This document shows, piece by piece, positions 14,590 through 20,023 of a stretch of DNA of 50,016 bases. The position numbers were made by a program, and so were the translations under genes. A model generated the notes under the pieces. That model did no database searches and had not been told where the DNA came from. It worked only from the letters and a program-made list of their open reading frames with translations. The stretch's first letter is position 1; every line of letters starts with the position of its first letter. The DNA is from a virus, in the IMG/VR virus record IMGVR_UViG_3300036979_000962, positions 1-50,016 of that record; one strand, 5' to 3'.

Positions 14590-14793
14590 TCACGCAGTAG
14601 GGTCGAAGCGGATGCGGTCGCACCGGAGGCACCGGACCTCCCGCCTCCCGACCCGCTCCAAGGCGCCGCCGCACCAATGCTTCTCGTCCAGCGTCCGCCG
14701 CCGCCACGCGGCCTTCCGGCCGGCGGTGCGGGCCTGTTCGCGAAGCAGGACCCGGAGGCCCCGCTTCTCGGCTTCGGTGATGTGGATAGTCAT
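14590..14793 (-). CDS. small zinc-finger protein
   Basis: 67 residues from ATG 14793, ATGA overlap with the previous gene. A basic helix (LLREQARTAGRKAAWRRR) precedes WCGG and CLRC, which could hold zinc. Function unknown. Confidence 0.65.
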   Translation of the reverse strand: MTIHITEAEKRGLRVLLREQARTAGRKAAWRRRTLDEKHWCGGALERVGRREVRCLRCDRIRFDPTA

Positions 14794-15089
14794 TCTCCGA
14801 GCCTCCTCCGCTCGATGTCGTTGTCGACCATCCGGTCGAACGCCTCGTCCGGGTCCGGGCCTTCGGGGAACTCCCGAGCCTCGCCCTCTTCGAAGCGCTG
14901 GCCGGTCTCCGGGTCCGTGAGCGACCCGTCCTCGTCGTCGCGGACGAACTCCGCGGCGTCGCACTCTTTCCCGCATCCCGCGCAGACATCGAAGATGTCG
15001 TCGGGGTCGAGGCGGTCCGTCGAGGCCCGCTTCCCGACGACGACCGGCGCGAGACAGCAGAGCGACCTGTCGACGAGCGTCGTAGCCAT
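14790..15089 (-). CDS. small cysteine-rich acidic protein
   Basis: 99 residues from ATG 15089 (GTG 15092 possible). Cysteines at SLCCLAP and CAGCGKEC suggest a zinc site; the rest is strongly acidic (EFPEGPDPDEAFDRMVDNDI). No family recognised. Confidence 0.7.
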   Translation of the reverse strand: MATTLVDRSLCCLAPVVVGKRASTDRLDPDDIFDVCAGCGKECDAAEFVRDDEDGSLTDPETGQRFEEGEAREFPEGPDPDEAFDRMVDNDIERRRLGE

Positions 15090-15433
15090 CACTTGCCGCC
15101 CTTCTTGTCGGGGTAGCCGAAGCCCGGCCCAATCTTCTCGTCGGCCTCGTGGACGGCGGCGTCGATTTCGTCCTCTCCGTCGAGGTCCTCCGGGTCGTCG
15201 GCGCACCCGACGAACTCCTCGATGGCGGCCTCGATGGTGGCGCGGTTGGCTTTGACGCCCTCCGCGTTCCGGACCTCGAATCCGAGAGCCTCGAGGATGT
15301 CGACGCAAGTCTCGACGAGCGAGACGCGGGCCGGGACCTCGTAGTCGTTGAGGTCGCGGTCGAGGATGTGCTCGGCGCAGTCGCCGAGGTCCGACGAGGT
15401 GTTCTCGAACCGGCAGTAAGACATATTGGACAT
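15089..15433 (-). CDS. phage protein of the MSYCRFENT type
   Basis: 114 residues from ATG 15433 with GGAGG 7 nt upstream. The start SNMSYCRFENTSSDLGDC is a pattern I recognise from many small phage proteins of unknown function. The remainder is acidic and helical (VGCADDPEDLDGEDEIDA). Confidence 0.75.
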   Translation of the reverse strand: MSNMSYCRFENTSSDLGDCAEHILDRDLNDYEVPARVSLVETCVDILEALGFEVRNAEGVKANRATIEAAIEEFVGCADDPEDLDGEDEIDAAVHEADEKIGPGFGYPDKKGGK

Positions 15434-15533
15434 CGTAAAACCTCCTAGAAAAATTAGGGGTCGGAGGGCTTGGGAACCTCCGGAGCCGCCTTAGAGAAGG
15501 TGTCATCGGAGTCACCTTCTCCCCTCGGCGATT
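15434..15533 (-). ncRNA. repeated two-hairpin leader element, copy D
   Basis: Minus transcript: the outer pair is CGCC/GGCG instead of CGCA/TGCG, a compensated change. The inner hairpin is GAGAAGGTG/CACCTTCTC (9 bp). P3 is CGGAGG/CCTCCG with loop TTCCCAAGC, followed by TTCTAGGAGGTTTT. The best single case of covariation. Confidence 0.8.
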
Positions 15534-15764
15534 TCAGAACTTCGTCATCTCGACCTTGGTCGCCGCGGAGGTCGAGAGCGTGACCGCCGGGCATCCGTAA
15601 GTCCCGATGTAGAGACCCTCGAGGTCGGAGACGAAGATTTGGACGAGCCCGTGAGGCGTGTCGACCCACAGGAGCCTGTCCTTCGGGCCCATCTTGACCT
15701 CGCGGAACTCGCCGGTGACCTTCCCGGTCGCCTTGTCCTTGTTCCGGACGAGCCTGAGTTTCAT
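15534..15764 (-). CDS. hypothetical protein
   Basis: 76 residues from ATG 15764, ATGA overlap. Mostly beta-strand-like (VTGEFREVKMGPKDRLLWVD, HGLVQIFVSDLEGLYIG). No family recognised. Confidence 0.65.
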   Translation of the reverse strand: MKLRLVRNKDKATGKVTGEFREVKMGPKDRLLWVDTPHGLVQIFVSDLEGLYIGTYGCPAVTLSTSAATKVEMTKF

Positions 15765-15979
15765 ATCGCTTCTCCCTTCTTCGATTCGAGATGGGCGGAG
15801 ACCTTCTCCGCGAACGAGACGCGCTCGTAGGCCCGGATGAGGAACGGGTCGCGCATCCCCTTGACTGTCCGCTCGGCGTAGGCCGCGGCGAGTTCGGTCG
15901 GCTCGCCGGCCGCGACGCGGCGGCGGAGGATGTCCTTGAAGACCGCCATCATCATCTCGACCTTCCGGTCGGCGTCCAT
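15761..15979 (-). CDS. hypothetical helical protein
   Basis: 72 residues from ATG 15979, TGATG overlap. Helical, with VFKDILRRRVAAGEPTELAA and a basic middle. No family recognised. Confidence 0.65.
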   Translation of the reverse strand: MDADRKVEMMMAVFKDILRRRVAAGEPTELAAAYAERTVKGMRDPFLIRAYERVSFAEKVSAHLESKKGEAI

Positions 15980-16443
15980 CAGAACATCCCCGGGAAGTCG
16001 ACGCACACATTCGAGGCGTCGTCGATGGCCGACTCGGCGGCTTCGAGGAACTCCTCGAGTTCGTCGGCCGAGGTCGTCGTGAGGTCGTTGAGGTCCGCGT
16101 CCTCGAGCCCGCTCGTGAACTCCTCGAGGTTCGAAATCGCCTCCTCGAGTTCTTCGGCCTTCGACCCGGACTGCAGATTCTCGGGAAGATTGTCGAGCCA
16201 ATTTTGGAGTTCTTCGCTCAACTCCTCCGCGTTCTGCTTCGCGTCGTCGACGATTCCGGCCGCCCGCTCCGCGGCCGCGAGTTCTTCCGGCGTGAAGACG
16301 ACGATGGTCTCGGCCTCGATGTGAGTCGCGCCGAGTTCGGTCCGGACCTTTTCGAGAAGGTCTTGGACGGTGGAGAGAGCGTCGCCGAGCGCCGACTGAA
16401 TCTCCGCGAACCGCTCGCGCCTTGACGGATTCCGCTTAGACAT
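15979..16443 (-). CDS. acidic coiled-coil protein
   Basis: 154 residues from ATG 16443, with CTAGGAGGT upstream. After a basic start (SKRNPSRRERF) the chain is acidic and helical (EELSEELQNWLDNLPENL, AEELEEAISNLEEF). Function unknown; such acidic proteins can be DNA mimics, but nothing here shows that. Confidence 0.7.
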   Translation of the reverse strand: MSKRNPSRRERFAEIQSALGDALSTVQDLLEKVRTELGATHIEAETIVVFTPEELAAAERAAGIVDDAKQNAEELSEELQNWLDNLPENLQSGSKAEELEEAISNLEEFTSGLEDADLNDLTTTSADELEEFLEAAESAIDDASNVCVDFPGMF

Positions 16444-16534
16444 TTGAAAACCTCCTAGAGAAAATTGGATTTACGGGGCCGGGCTTGGGACCGGCCAGCC
16501 GCATTGACGGGACCCGCGTCCCGCCCCTCTGCGA
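16444..16534 (-). ncRNA. repeated two-hairpin leader element, copy E
   Basis: Minus transcript: CGCA/TGCG outer pair, inner CGGGAC/GTCCCG hairpin with loop GCGG, then P3 GGCCGG/CCGGCC with loop TCCCAAGC, then AAATCCAATTTTCTCTAGG. The first hairpin is identical to copy F. Confidence 0.8.
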
Positions 16535-16768
16535 TTAGGTCTTCTTGGAGATTCGGAGACCGCCATACTTCTTGTCTTCTTCGGCGGGACGAATCGACAT
16601 TCCAGAGAGGTCGCCAATGACCATCTCTCTCTGCTTCGGCTCATCTCCATCCTGATTGACGACCATCAAGAAGATGAGGCCGCTCTTCTTGTCGATTCTC
16701 TTGTAGGCCCAAAAGCGCCGCCCGTCGTTCGTGACGACATACCAATACTGATACTTCGGATAAATCAT
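16535..16768 (-). CDS. hypothetical protein
   Basis: 77 residues from ATG 16768, with GGAGG upstream. Strand-rich (YQYWYVVTNDGRRFWAYKRI, GLIFLMVVNQDGDE). No family recognised. Confidence 0.7.
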   Translation of the reverse strand: MIYPKYQYWYVVTNDGRRFWAYKRIDKKSGLIFLMVVNQDGDEPKQREMVIGDLSGMSIRPAEEDKKYGGLRISKKT

Positions 16769-16848
16769 CTGTCCCTCCACTATAAGGAATGCCCGGGCTT
16801 GGGACCGGGCCGCCGCATTGACGGGACCCGCGTCCCGCCCCTCTGCGA
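16769..16848 (-). ncRNA. repeated two-hairpin leader element, copy F
   Basis: Minus transcript: same first hairpin as copy E; P3 is GCCCGG/CCGGGC with loop TCCCAAGC. The 3' part differs: TTATAGTGGAGGGACAG replaces the usual CTAGGAGG. Confidence 0.75.
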
Positions 16849-17118
16849 TTAGGATGTCCAAGTGTCGGCGAGGTCCGCGAGCCTTCGCTCGTGCTTCTCG
16901 TTGACCGACTCTTGAATCTCGACGGCCTTCCGGACGACCATCTGCTTGTCGACGACTTCTTTATAGAGGCTCCGCCAAAGGTCGCGGAGGTCGTCGAGTT
17001 TCATCCGATTGAGATTCGGTTGGGGCCGCTCGAGGTAGTTCGTCGCGATGCGGATTTGGATGCCGAGTTCGTTCCGCCGCGAATACTCCGCCCGGTTGCT
17101 TCCGAGAGCGTGTCTCAT
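16849..17118 (-). CDS. hypothetical helical protein
   Basis: 89 residues from ATG 17118, with CTAGGAGGT upstream. Basic N-terminus, then a helical region (LDDLRDLWRSLYKEVVDKQM). Function unknown. Confidence 0.7.
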   Translation of the reverse strand: MRHALGSNRAEYSRRNELGIQIRIATNYLERPQPNLNRMKLDDLRDLWRSLYKEVVDKQMVVRKAVEIQESVNEKHERRLADLADTWTS

Positions 17119-17204
17119 CGTGACCTCCTAGAATTGCGGGTTTGATTTAGCGCGGGCTTGGGACCGCGCTTGCCGCATTAGCCGGCCGGGCCGGCCCCTC
17201 TGCG
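17119..17204 (-). ncRNA. repeated two-hairpin leader element, copy G
   Basis: Minus transcript: CGCA/TGCG outer pair, inner GCCGG/CCGGC hairpin, P3 GCGCGG/CCGCGC with loop TCCCAAGC, then TTCTAGGAGGTCACG and ATG. Confidence 0.8.
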
Positions 17205-17447
17205 TCAGGCGATGACGAAGCCTTCGAGAGCGACCTTCAAGGACCGGAGCCGCTCGTAAGCGTCGAACTGGTCGGTGGCGGGATATTCGAGGTGAACATT
17301 CCCATCAGCCCCATCAATCTCGGCGTAGACATCGTGGGCGATGCTTCCGTCCGAGAGCCGCTTCTCCGTGACCGAGAGCGTGGCGAACTTGTTGGCGTCG
17401 AGTTTCACGGATTCTTGAAGGACGACTTTCTGATGACCGAGTGACAT
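17205..17447 (-). CDS. hypothetical protein
   Basis: 80 residues. ATG 17447 is chosen because GGAGG lies 5 nt upstream; the ATG at 17459 lies within that ribosome-binding site. Strand-rich with SVTEKRLSDGSIAHDVYAEI. No family recognised. Confidence 0.7.
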   Translation of the reverse strand: MSLGHQKVVLQESVKLDANKFATLSVTEKRLSDGSIAHDVYAEIDGADGNVHLEYPATDQFDAYERLRSLKVALEGFVIA

Positions 17448-17534
17448 TGGAACCTCCATCGAAGTTGAGATAGCGTCGATGTCCGGGCTTGGAACCGGAC
17501 CGCCGCATTACGGCCTCGCGGCCGTCCTCTGCGC
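17448..17534 (-). ncRNA. repeated two-hairpin leader element, copy H
   Basis: Minus transcript: CGCA/TGCG outer pair, inner ACGGCC/GGCCGT hairpin with a GNRA-type GCGA loop, P3 GTCCGG/CCGGAC with loop TTCCAAGC, ending GATGGAGGTTCCA. The loop change pairs with a change in the 5' purine strand (GAGGAC). Confidence 0.8.
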
Positions 17535-17972
17535 TCAACAAAGATTCCGGGGCCGCTCGGCTTCGTAAGAAGCCTTGTCGTCCTCGTATTGCTCCCGGGC
17601 CGGCTTCTCGCCGACCTTCTCGTAGGCCGAGCCGTTCCAGAAGACGGAGTTGAACTCCGACACGGCGTAGCGGTCGCGGCGGTCCATCGCTTTGTAAGCG
17701 GCGAACTCTTCGCGGGACATCTTCCGGAACCCGACGAACTCGACGAGGTAGAGGATGCCGAAGAGGTCGATGACATCGCCCATCGACACGGAGCAGAACG
17801 GCCGCGGCTGAAAATCGTTCTGGCCGTAGCGGAAGATGAGGTCGAGAACATTGTCTCTGTCCTCGCGGTAAGCCTTGCCGTATACATCGAGCGGGACATC
17901 GACCTTCCGAACTTCGTCGTTCCGGAACGCCATCAAGTGAACATCGAACTCGACGACTGCGTAAGTGGACAT
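17535..17972 (-). CDS. hypothetical protein, first gene of early block A
   Basis: 145 residues from ATG 17972, with CTAGGAGGT upstream. Strand-rich start STYAVVEFDVHLMAFRNDEV, then helical with REEFAAYKAMDRRDRYA. First gene made from the block-A promoter, so possibly a host-takeover protein; no family recognised. Confidence 0.7.
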   Translation of the reverse strand: MSTYAVVEFDVHLMAFRNDEVRKVDVPLDVYGKAYREDRDNVLDLIFRYGQNDFQPRPFCSVSMGDVIDLFGILYLVEFVGFRKMSREEFAAYKAMDRRDRYAVSEFNSVFWNGSAYEKVGEKPAREQYEDDKASYEAERPRNLC

Positions 17973-18095
17973 TCGAACCTCCTAGAACATTTTGGATTTT
18001 CGGAGAGCGTCTCCGTCCGACGATTCGACCGCCGTCGTTCGAGTCGTCGGATGGAGGAGCGGGCCCGCGCCCGCTCGTCTCCAACTATTTTTCGT
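17973..18095 (-). ncRNA. leader of block A, hairpin element copy I (atypical)
   Basis: Minus transcript: GAGCGGGC/GCCCGCTC hairpin (loop GCGG), then a long stem CCGACGA/TCGTCGG extended by CTCC/GGAG, then AAAATCCAAAATGTTCTAGG. It keeps the two-hairpin layout and the 3' AAATCCA...CTAGGAGG end but not the TCCCAAGC loop. Confidence 0.5.
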
Positions 18096-18275
18096 TTGTC
18101 CGTTGCTTCGTCGGGAGTCGTCTCGTTCTTCCGTCCGGTGGGGTCCGTCTCTTTCGAGTTCGACCGCCGCTCCCGACCGGGTTCTCGTTCGGCTCGACCT
18201 CTTGGCCGCCGGCCTCCCGCCCCCGGGTCTCTCCCCGACCCTCCCGGGGTCGGGCCGATTCGTTTATCGAATCGT
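18096..18275 (-). other. 5' part of the block-A leader RNA, no gene
   Basis: No convincing coding region. The transcript start folds GATTCG/CGAATC (18273-18257), followed by CCGACCC/GGGTCGG (18253-18235). Hairpins at an mRNA 5' end often slow decay. A purine-rich, unstructured stretch follows. An arginine-rich reading frame here is judged spurious. Confidence 0.5.
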
Positions 18276-18281
18276 GCCTTC

Positions 18282-18309
18282 ATTATAATCCATCCCGCAG
18301 GCAAAGCAA
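18282..18309 (-). promoter_or_regulatory. promoter of early block A
   Basis: TATAAT (18282-18287) with TTGCTT (18304-18309) at 16-bp spacing, minus strand, in an AT-richer island. Transcription would start near 18275 and read the block-A genes after a roughly 300-nt leader. A tandem 10-mer AAAAATCTTC (18371-18390) upstream could be an operator. Confidence 0.7.
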
Positions 18310-18329
18310 ATTTCGCCTATAAAGAGGTT

Positions 18330-18440
18330 GACTTTTTAGGCTCGCAAACGACTGATAATGAACGGGTTGAAAAAATCTTCAAAAATCTTCAAATCCTACC
18401 CTGTTTTTATGGTAGGTTTTGAGACTTTTTTTAGGCTCGC
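18330..18440 (+). repeat. imperfect direct repeat flanking the kdsB terminator
   Basis: GACTTTTTAGGCTCGC at 18330-18345 and GACTTTTTTTAGGCTCGC at 18423-18440, differing by two T. The second copy covers the kdsB stop codon. They bracket about 77 bp that hold the terminator and a tandem 10-mer. This looks like a past duplication or recombination point. Confidence 0.6.
18369..18418 (-). terminator. terminator after kdsB, probably two-way
   Basis: CCTACC/GGTAGG stem with a 10-nt loop; in the minus transcript ATTTGAAGATTTTTGAAG follows, in the plus transcript TTTTGAGACTTTTTTT. It would end the late unit before the early promoter. The T-run is broken on the minus strand, so strength is uncertain. 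Confidence 0.5.
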
Positions 18441-19138
18441 GAGGAGAGCGCGGAGGCGGCCCGCTCGAGGTCCGCCGGAGTGTCGACGGCGATTGTCTCG
18501 GCTCCGGCGTCGACCATCCGGAGGCTGTATCCGGCGCGGAGCCACGCGACTTGTTCGAGGTCGGAGGAGAGCGGCAACGCGACGAGCCTCGCGAGCGTCT
18601 CGCGACGATAGGCGTAGACGCCGATGTGGACGCCGTGTTCGATTTCGGCGCGGACCGGCTTGCGTGTGAACGCGAAGGCGCGGCCGTGGTCGTCGATGAT
18701 GACCTTGACGCGGTTCCGGTCGCGGTTGTATTCGCGGCCGGTCGGACGATAGAAAAGCGACGCGACGCGTGTGCCGCGGTCGAGGAACTCCGTCGCCAAC
18801 TTATCGAGCGCGTCGGGACGGATGGTCGGCTCGTCGGCTTGGATGTTGATGATGACTTCTTCGTCGTCGCGGGCGGCGAGTTGGCGCATCGCGTCGGCGA
18901 CGCGCTCGGTCCCGTTCCGACACGACCGCGCCGTGACGAGGAACGGAATCCTCTCCCGCTCGCAGACCTCCACAATTTCCGGGTCCGGCGTCGCGACGAA
19001 GACGGCGGAGATGAGCCGGGTCCGGACCGCCGCGTCGACCGCCCACTCCACCATCGGCCGACCGAGGAGCGGCGCGAGCGGCTTCGCCGGGAACCGCGTC
19101 GACGCCATCCGCGCCGGGACGATTCCGATGACTCTCAT
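18431..19138 (-). CDS. kdsB: CMP-Kdo synthetase (3-deoxy-manno-octulosonate cytidylyltransferase)
   Basis: 235 residues from ATG 19138, overlapping the kdsA stop as ATGA. KdsB joins Kdo to CMP using CTP. Motifs: IVPARMASTRFPAKPL at the N-terminus (nucleotide-binding loop), FVATPDPEI, CRNGTERVADAM, NIQADEPTI (the QxDEP substrate loop), TRKPVRAEIEHGVHIGVYAY and SSDLEQVAWLRAGYS. Length is near the family's roughly 245 residues. It follows kdsA in the same unit, so phage infection would supply activated Kdo, the sugar of Gram-negative LPS inner core. Confidence 0.9.
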   Translation of the reverse strand: MRVIGIVPARMASTRFPAKPLAPLLGRPMVEWAVDAAVRTRLISAVFVATPDPEIVEVCERERIPFLVTARSCRNGTERVADAMRQLAARDDEEVIINIQADEPTIRPDALDKLATEFLDRGTRVASLFYRPTGREYNRDRNRVKVIIDDHGRAFAFTRKPVRAEIEHGVHIGVYAYRRETLARLVALPLSSDLEQVAWLRAGYSLRMVDAGAETIAVDTPADLERAASALSSRA

Positions 19139-19902
19139 CGAACGGCCTCGTGGAGCCGCGTGAGAACGCGCAGGAGCGACGCGAGGTCGGCGAGCGGGAG
19201 CGAGTTCGGGCCGTCCGACTTCGCCCGCGCCGGGTCGTCGTGGACCTCCAAGAACACGCCGTCCGCGCCGGCCGCGACGGCCGCCTTCGCGATGGTCGGG
19301 ATGAGGTCGGGCCGGCCGGTCGACGAGCCTCGCCCGCCGCCGGGCCGCTGGACCGAATGAGTCGCGTCGATGATGACCGGGAATCCGAGCGCCCGCATCG
19401 TCGGGATGGAGCGCATATCGACAACGAGGTCGTGGTAGCCGAAGGTCGTCCCGCGCTCCGTCAGCCAAATCTCCCGCGCTCCGGCCATCCACGCCTTCTC
19501 GCCGGCGTAGAACATATCGTCGGGAGACATAAACTGACCCTTCTTTATGTTGAGCGGCCGGCCGGTCCGCGCCGCCGCGACGATGAGGTCGGTTTGACGC
19601 GAGAGGAGCGCCGGGATTTGGAGGATGTCGACGACGCGGGCCGTCGGCTCGGCTTGAGCCGGCTCGTGGATGTCGGTCGTGAGGCGGACGCCCGTCTCCG
19701 CCTTCACTTCGCCGAGGATGCGGAGACCCTCGACGAGCCCGGGCCCGCGGAACGCGCCGGCGGAGGTGCGGTTGGCCTTGTCGAACGACGCCTTGAAGAC
19801 GAACTCGACGCCCGCCTCCGCGCAGACGCGCTTGATTCGCGCCGCCATTCGGACGGCGTGGTCTTCAGATTCGATGACACAGGGACCGAGGATGAAGAAC
19901 AT
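19135..19902 (-). CDS. kdsA: Kdo-8-phosphate synthase
   Basis: 255 residues from ATG 19902, with GGAGG 7 nt upstream. KdsA condenses PEP with arabinose-5-phosphate. Visible motifs: FILGPCVIES, FKASFDKANRTS, TTDIHEP, QIPALLSRQTDL, NIKKGQFMSP, LTERGTTFGY, DATHSVQRPGG and FLEVHDDP...SDGPNS. The Cys in GPCVIES with the His, Glu and Asp of the later motifs matches the metal-dependent class rather than the E. coli type, which has Asn there. The N-terminus is minimal compared with the 284-residue E. coli enzyme. No phosphatase gene (KdsC) was seen, so the host one would be used. Confidence 0.93.
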   Translation of the reverse strand: MFFILGPCVIESEDHAVRMAARIKRVCAEAGVEFVFKASFDKANRTSAGAFRGPGLVEGLRILGEVKAETGVRLTTDIHEPAQAEPTARVVDILQIPALLSRQTDLIVAAARTGRPLNIKKGQFMSPDDMFYAGEKAWMAGAREIWLTERGTTFGYHDLVVDMRSIPTMRALGFPVIIDATHSVQRPGGGRGSSTGRPDLIPTIAKAAVAAGADGVFLEVHDDPARAKSDGPNSLPLADLASLLRVLTRLHEAVR

Positions 19903-19903
19903 C

Positions 19904-20023
19904 TCATTCCCTCCAAAGCGGTCGGCCGCGGAAAGTTATCGGTCGATGAACGAGCGCGACGAGGAGGACCGGGAACGCGAAGAACGCGAGGAACCCGACC
20001 GCGCAGTAGAGGCGTTCAATCAT
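19904..20023 (-). CDS. 39-residue membrane protein before kdsA
   Basis: Starts at ATG 20023, ATGA overlap with the hub gene, and stops one base before the kdsA start. One membrane helix (GFLAFFAFPVLLVALV) then a basic tail RPITFRGRPLWRE. Coupling at both ends supports it. Function unknown; it could anchor or assist Kdo use at the inner membrane. Confidence 0.55.
   Translation of the reverse strand: MIERLYCAVGFLAFFAFPVLLVALVHRPITFRGRPLWRE

Noticed and set aside
17933-18304. Arginine-rich frame on the minus strand in the block-A leader
   Set aside because: Its first usable ATG overlaps the promoter -10 box and transcription start, it overlaps the next gene in another frame, and it has no ribosome-binding site.
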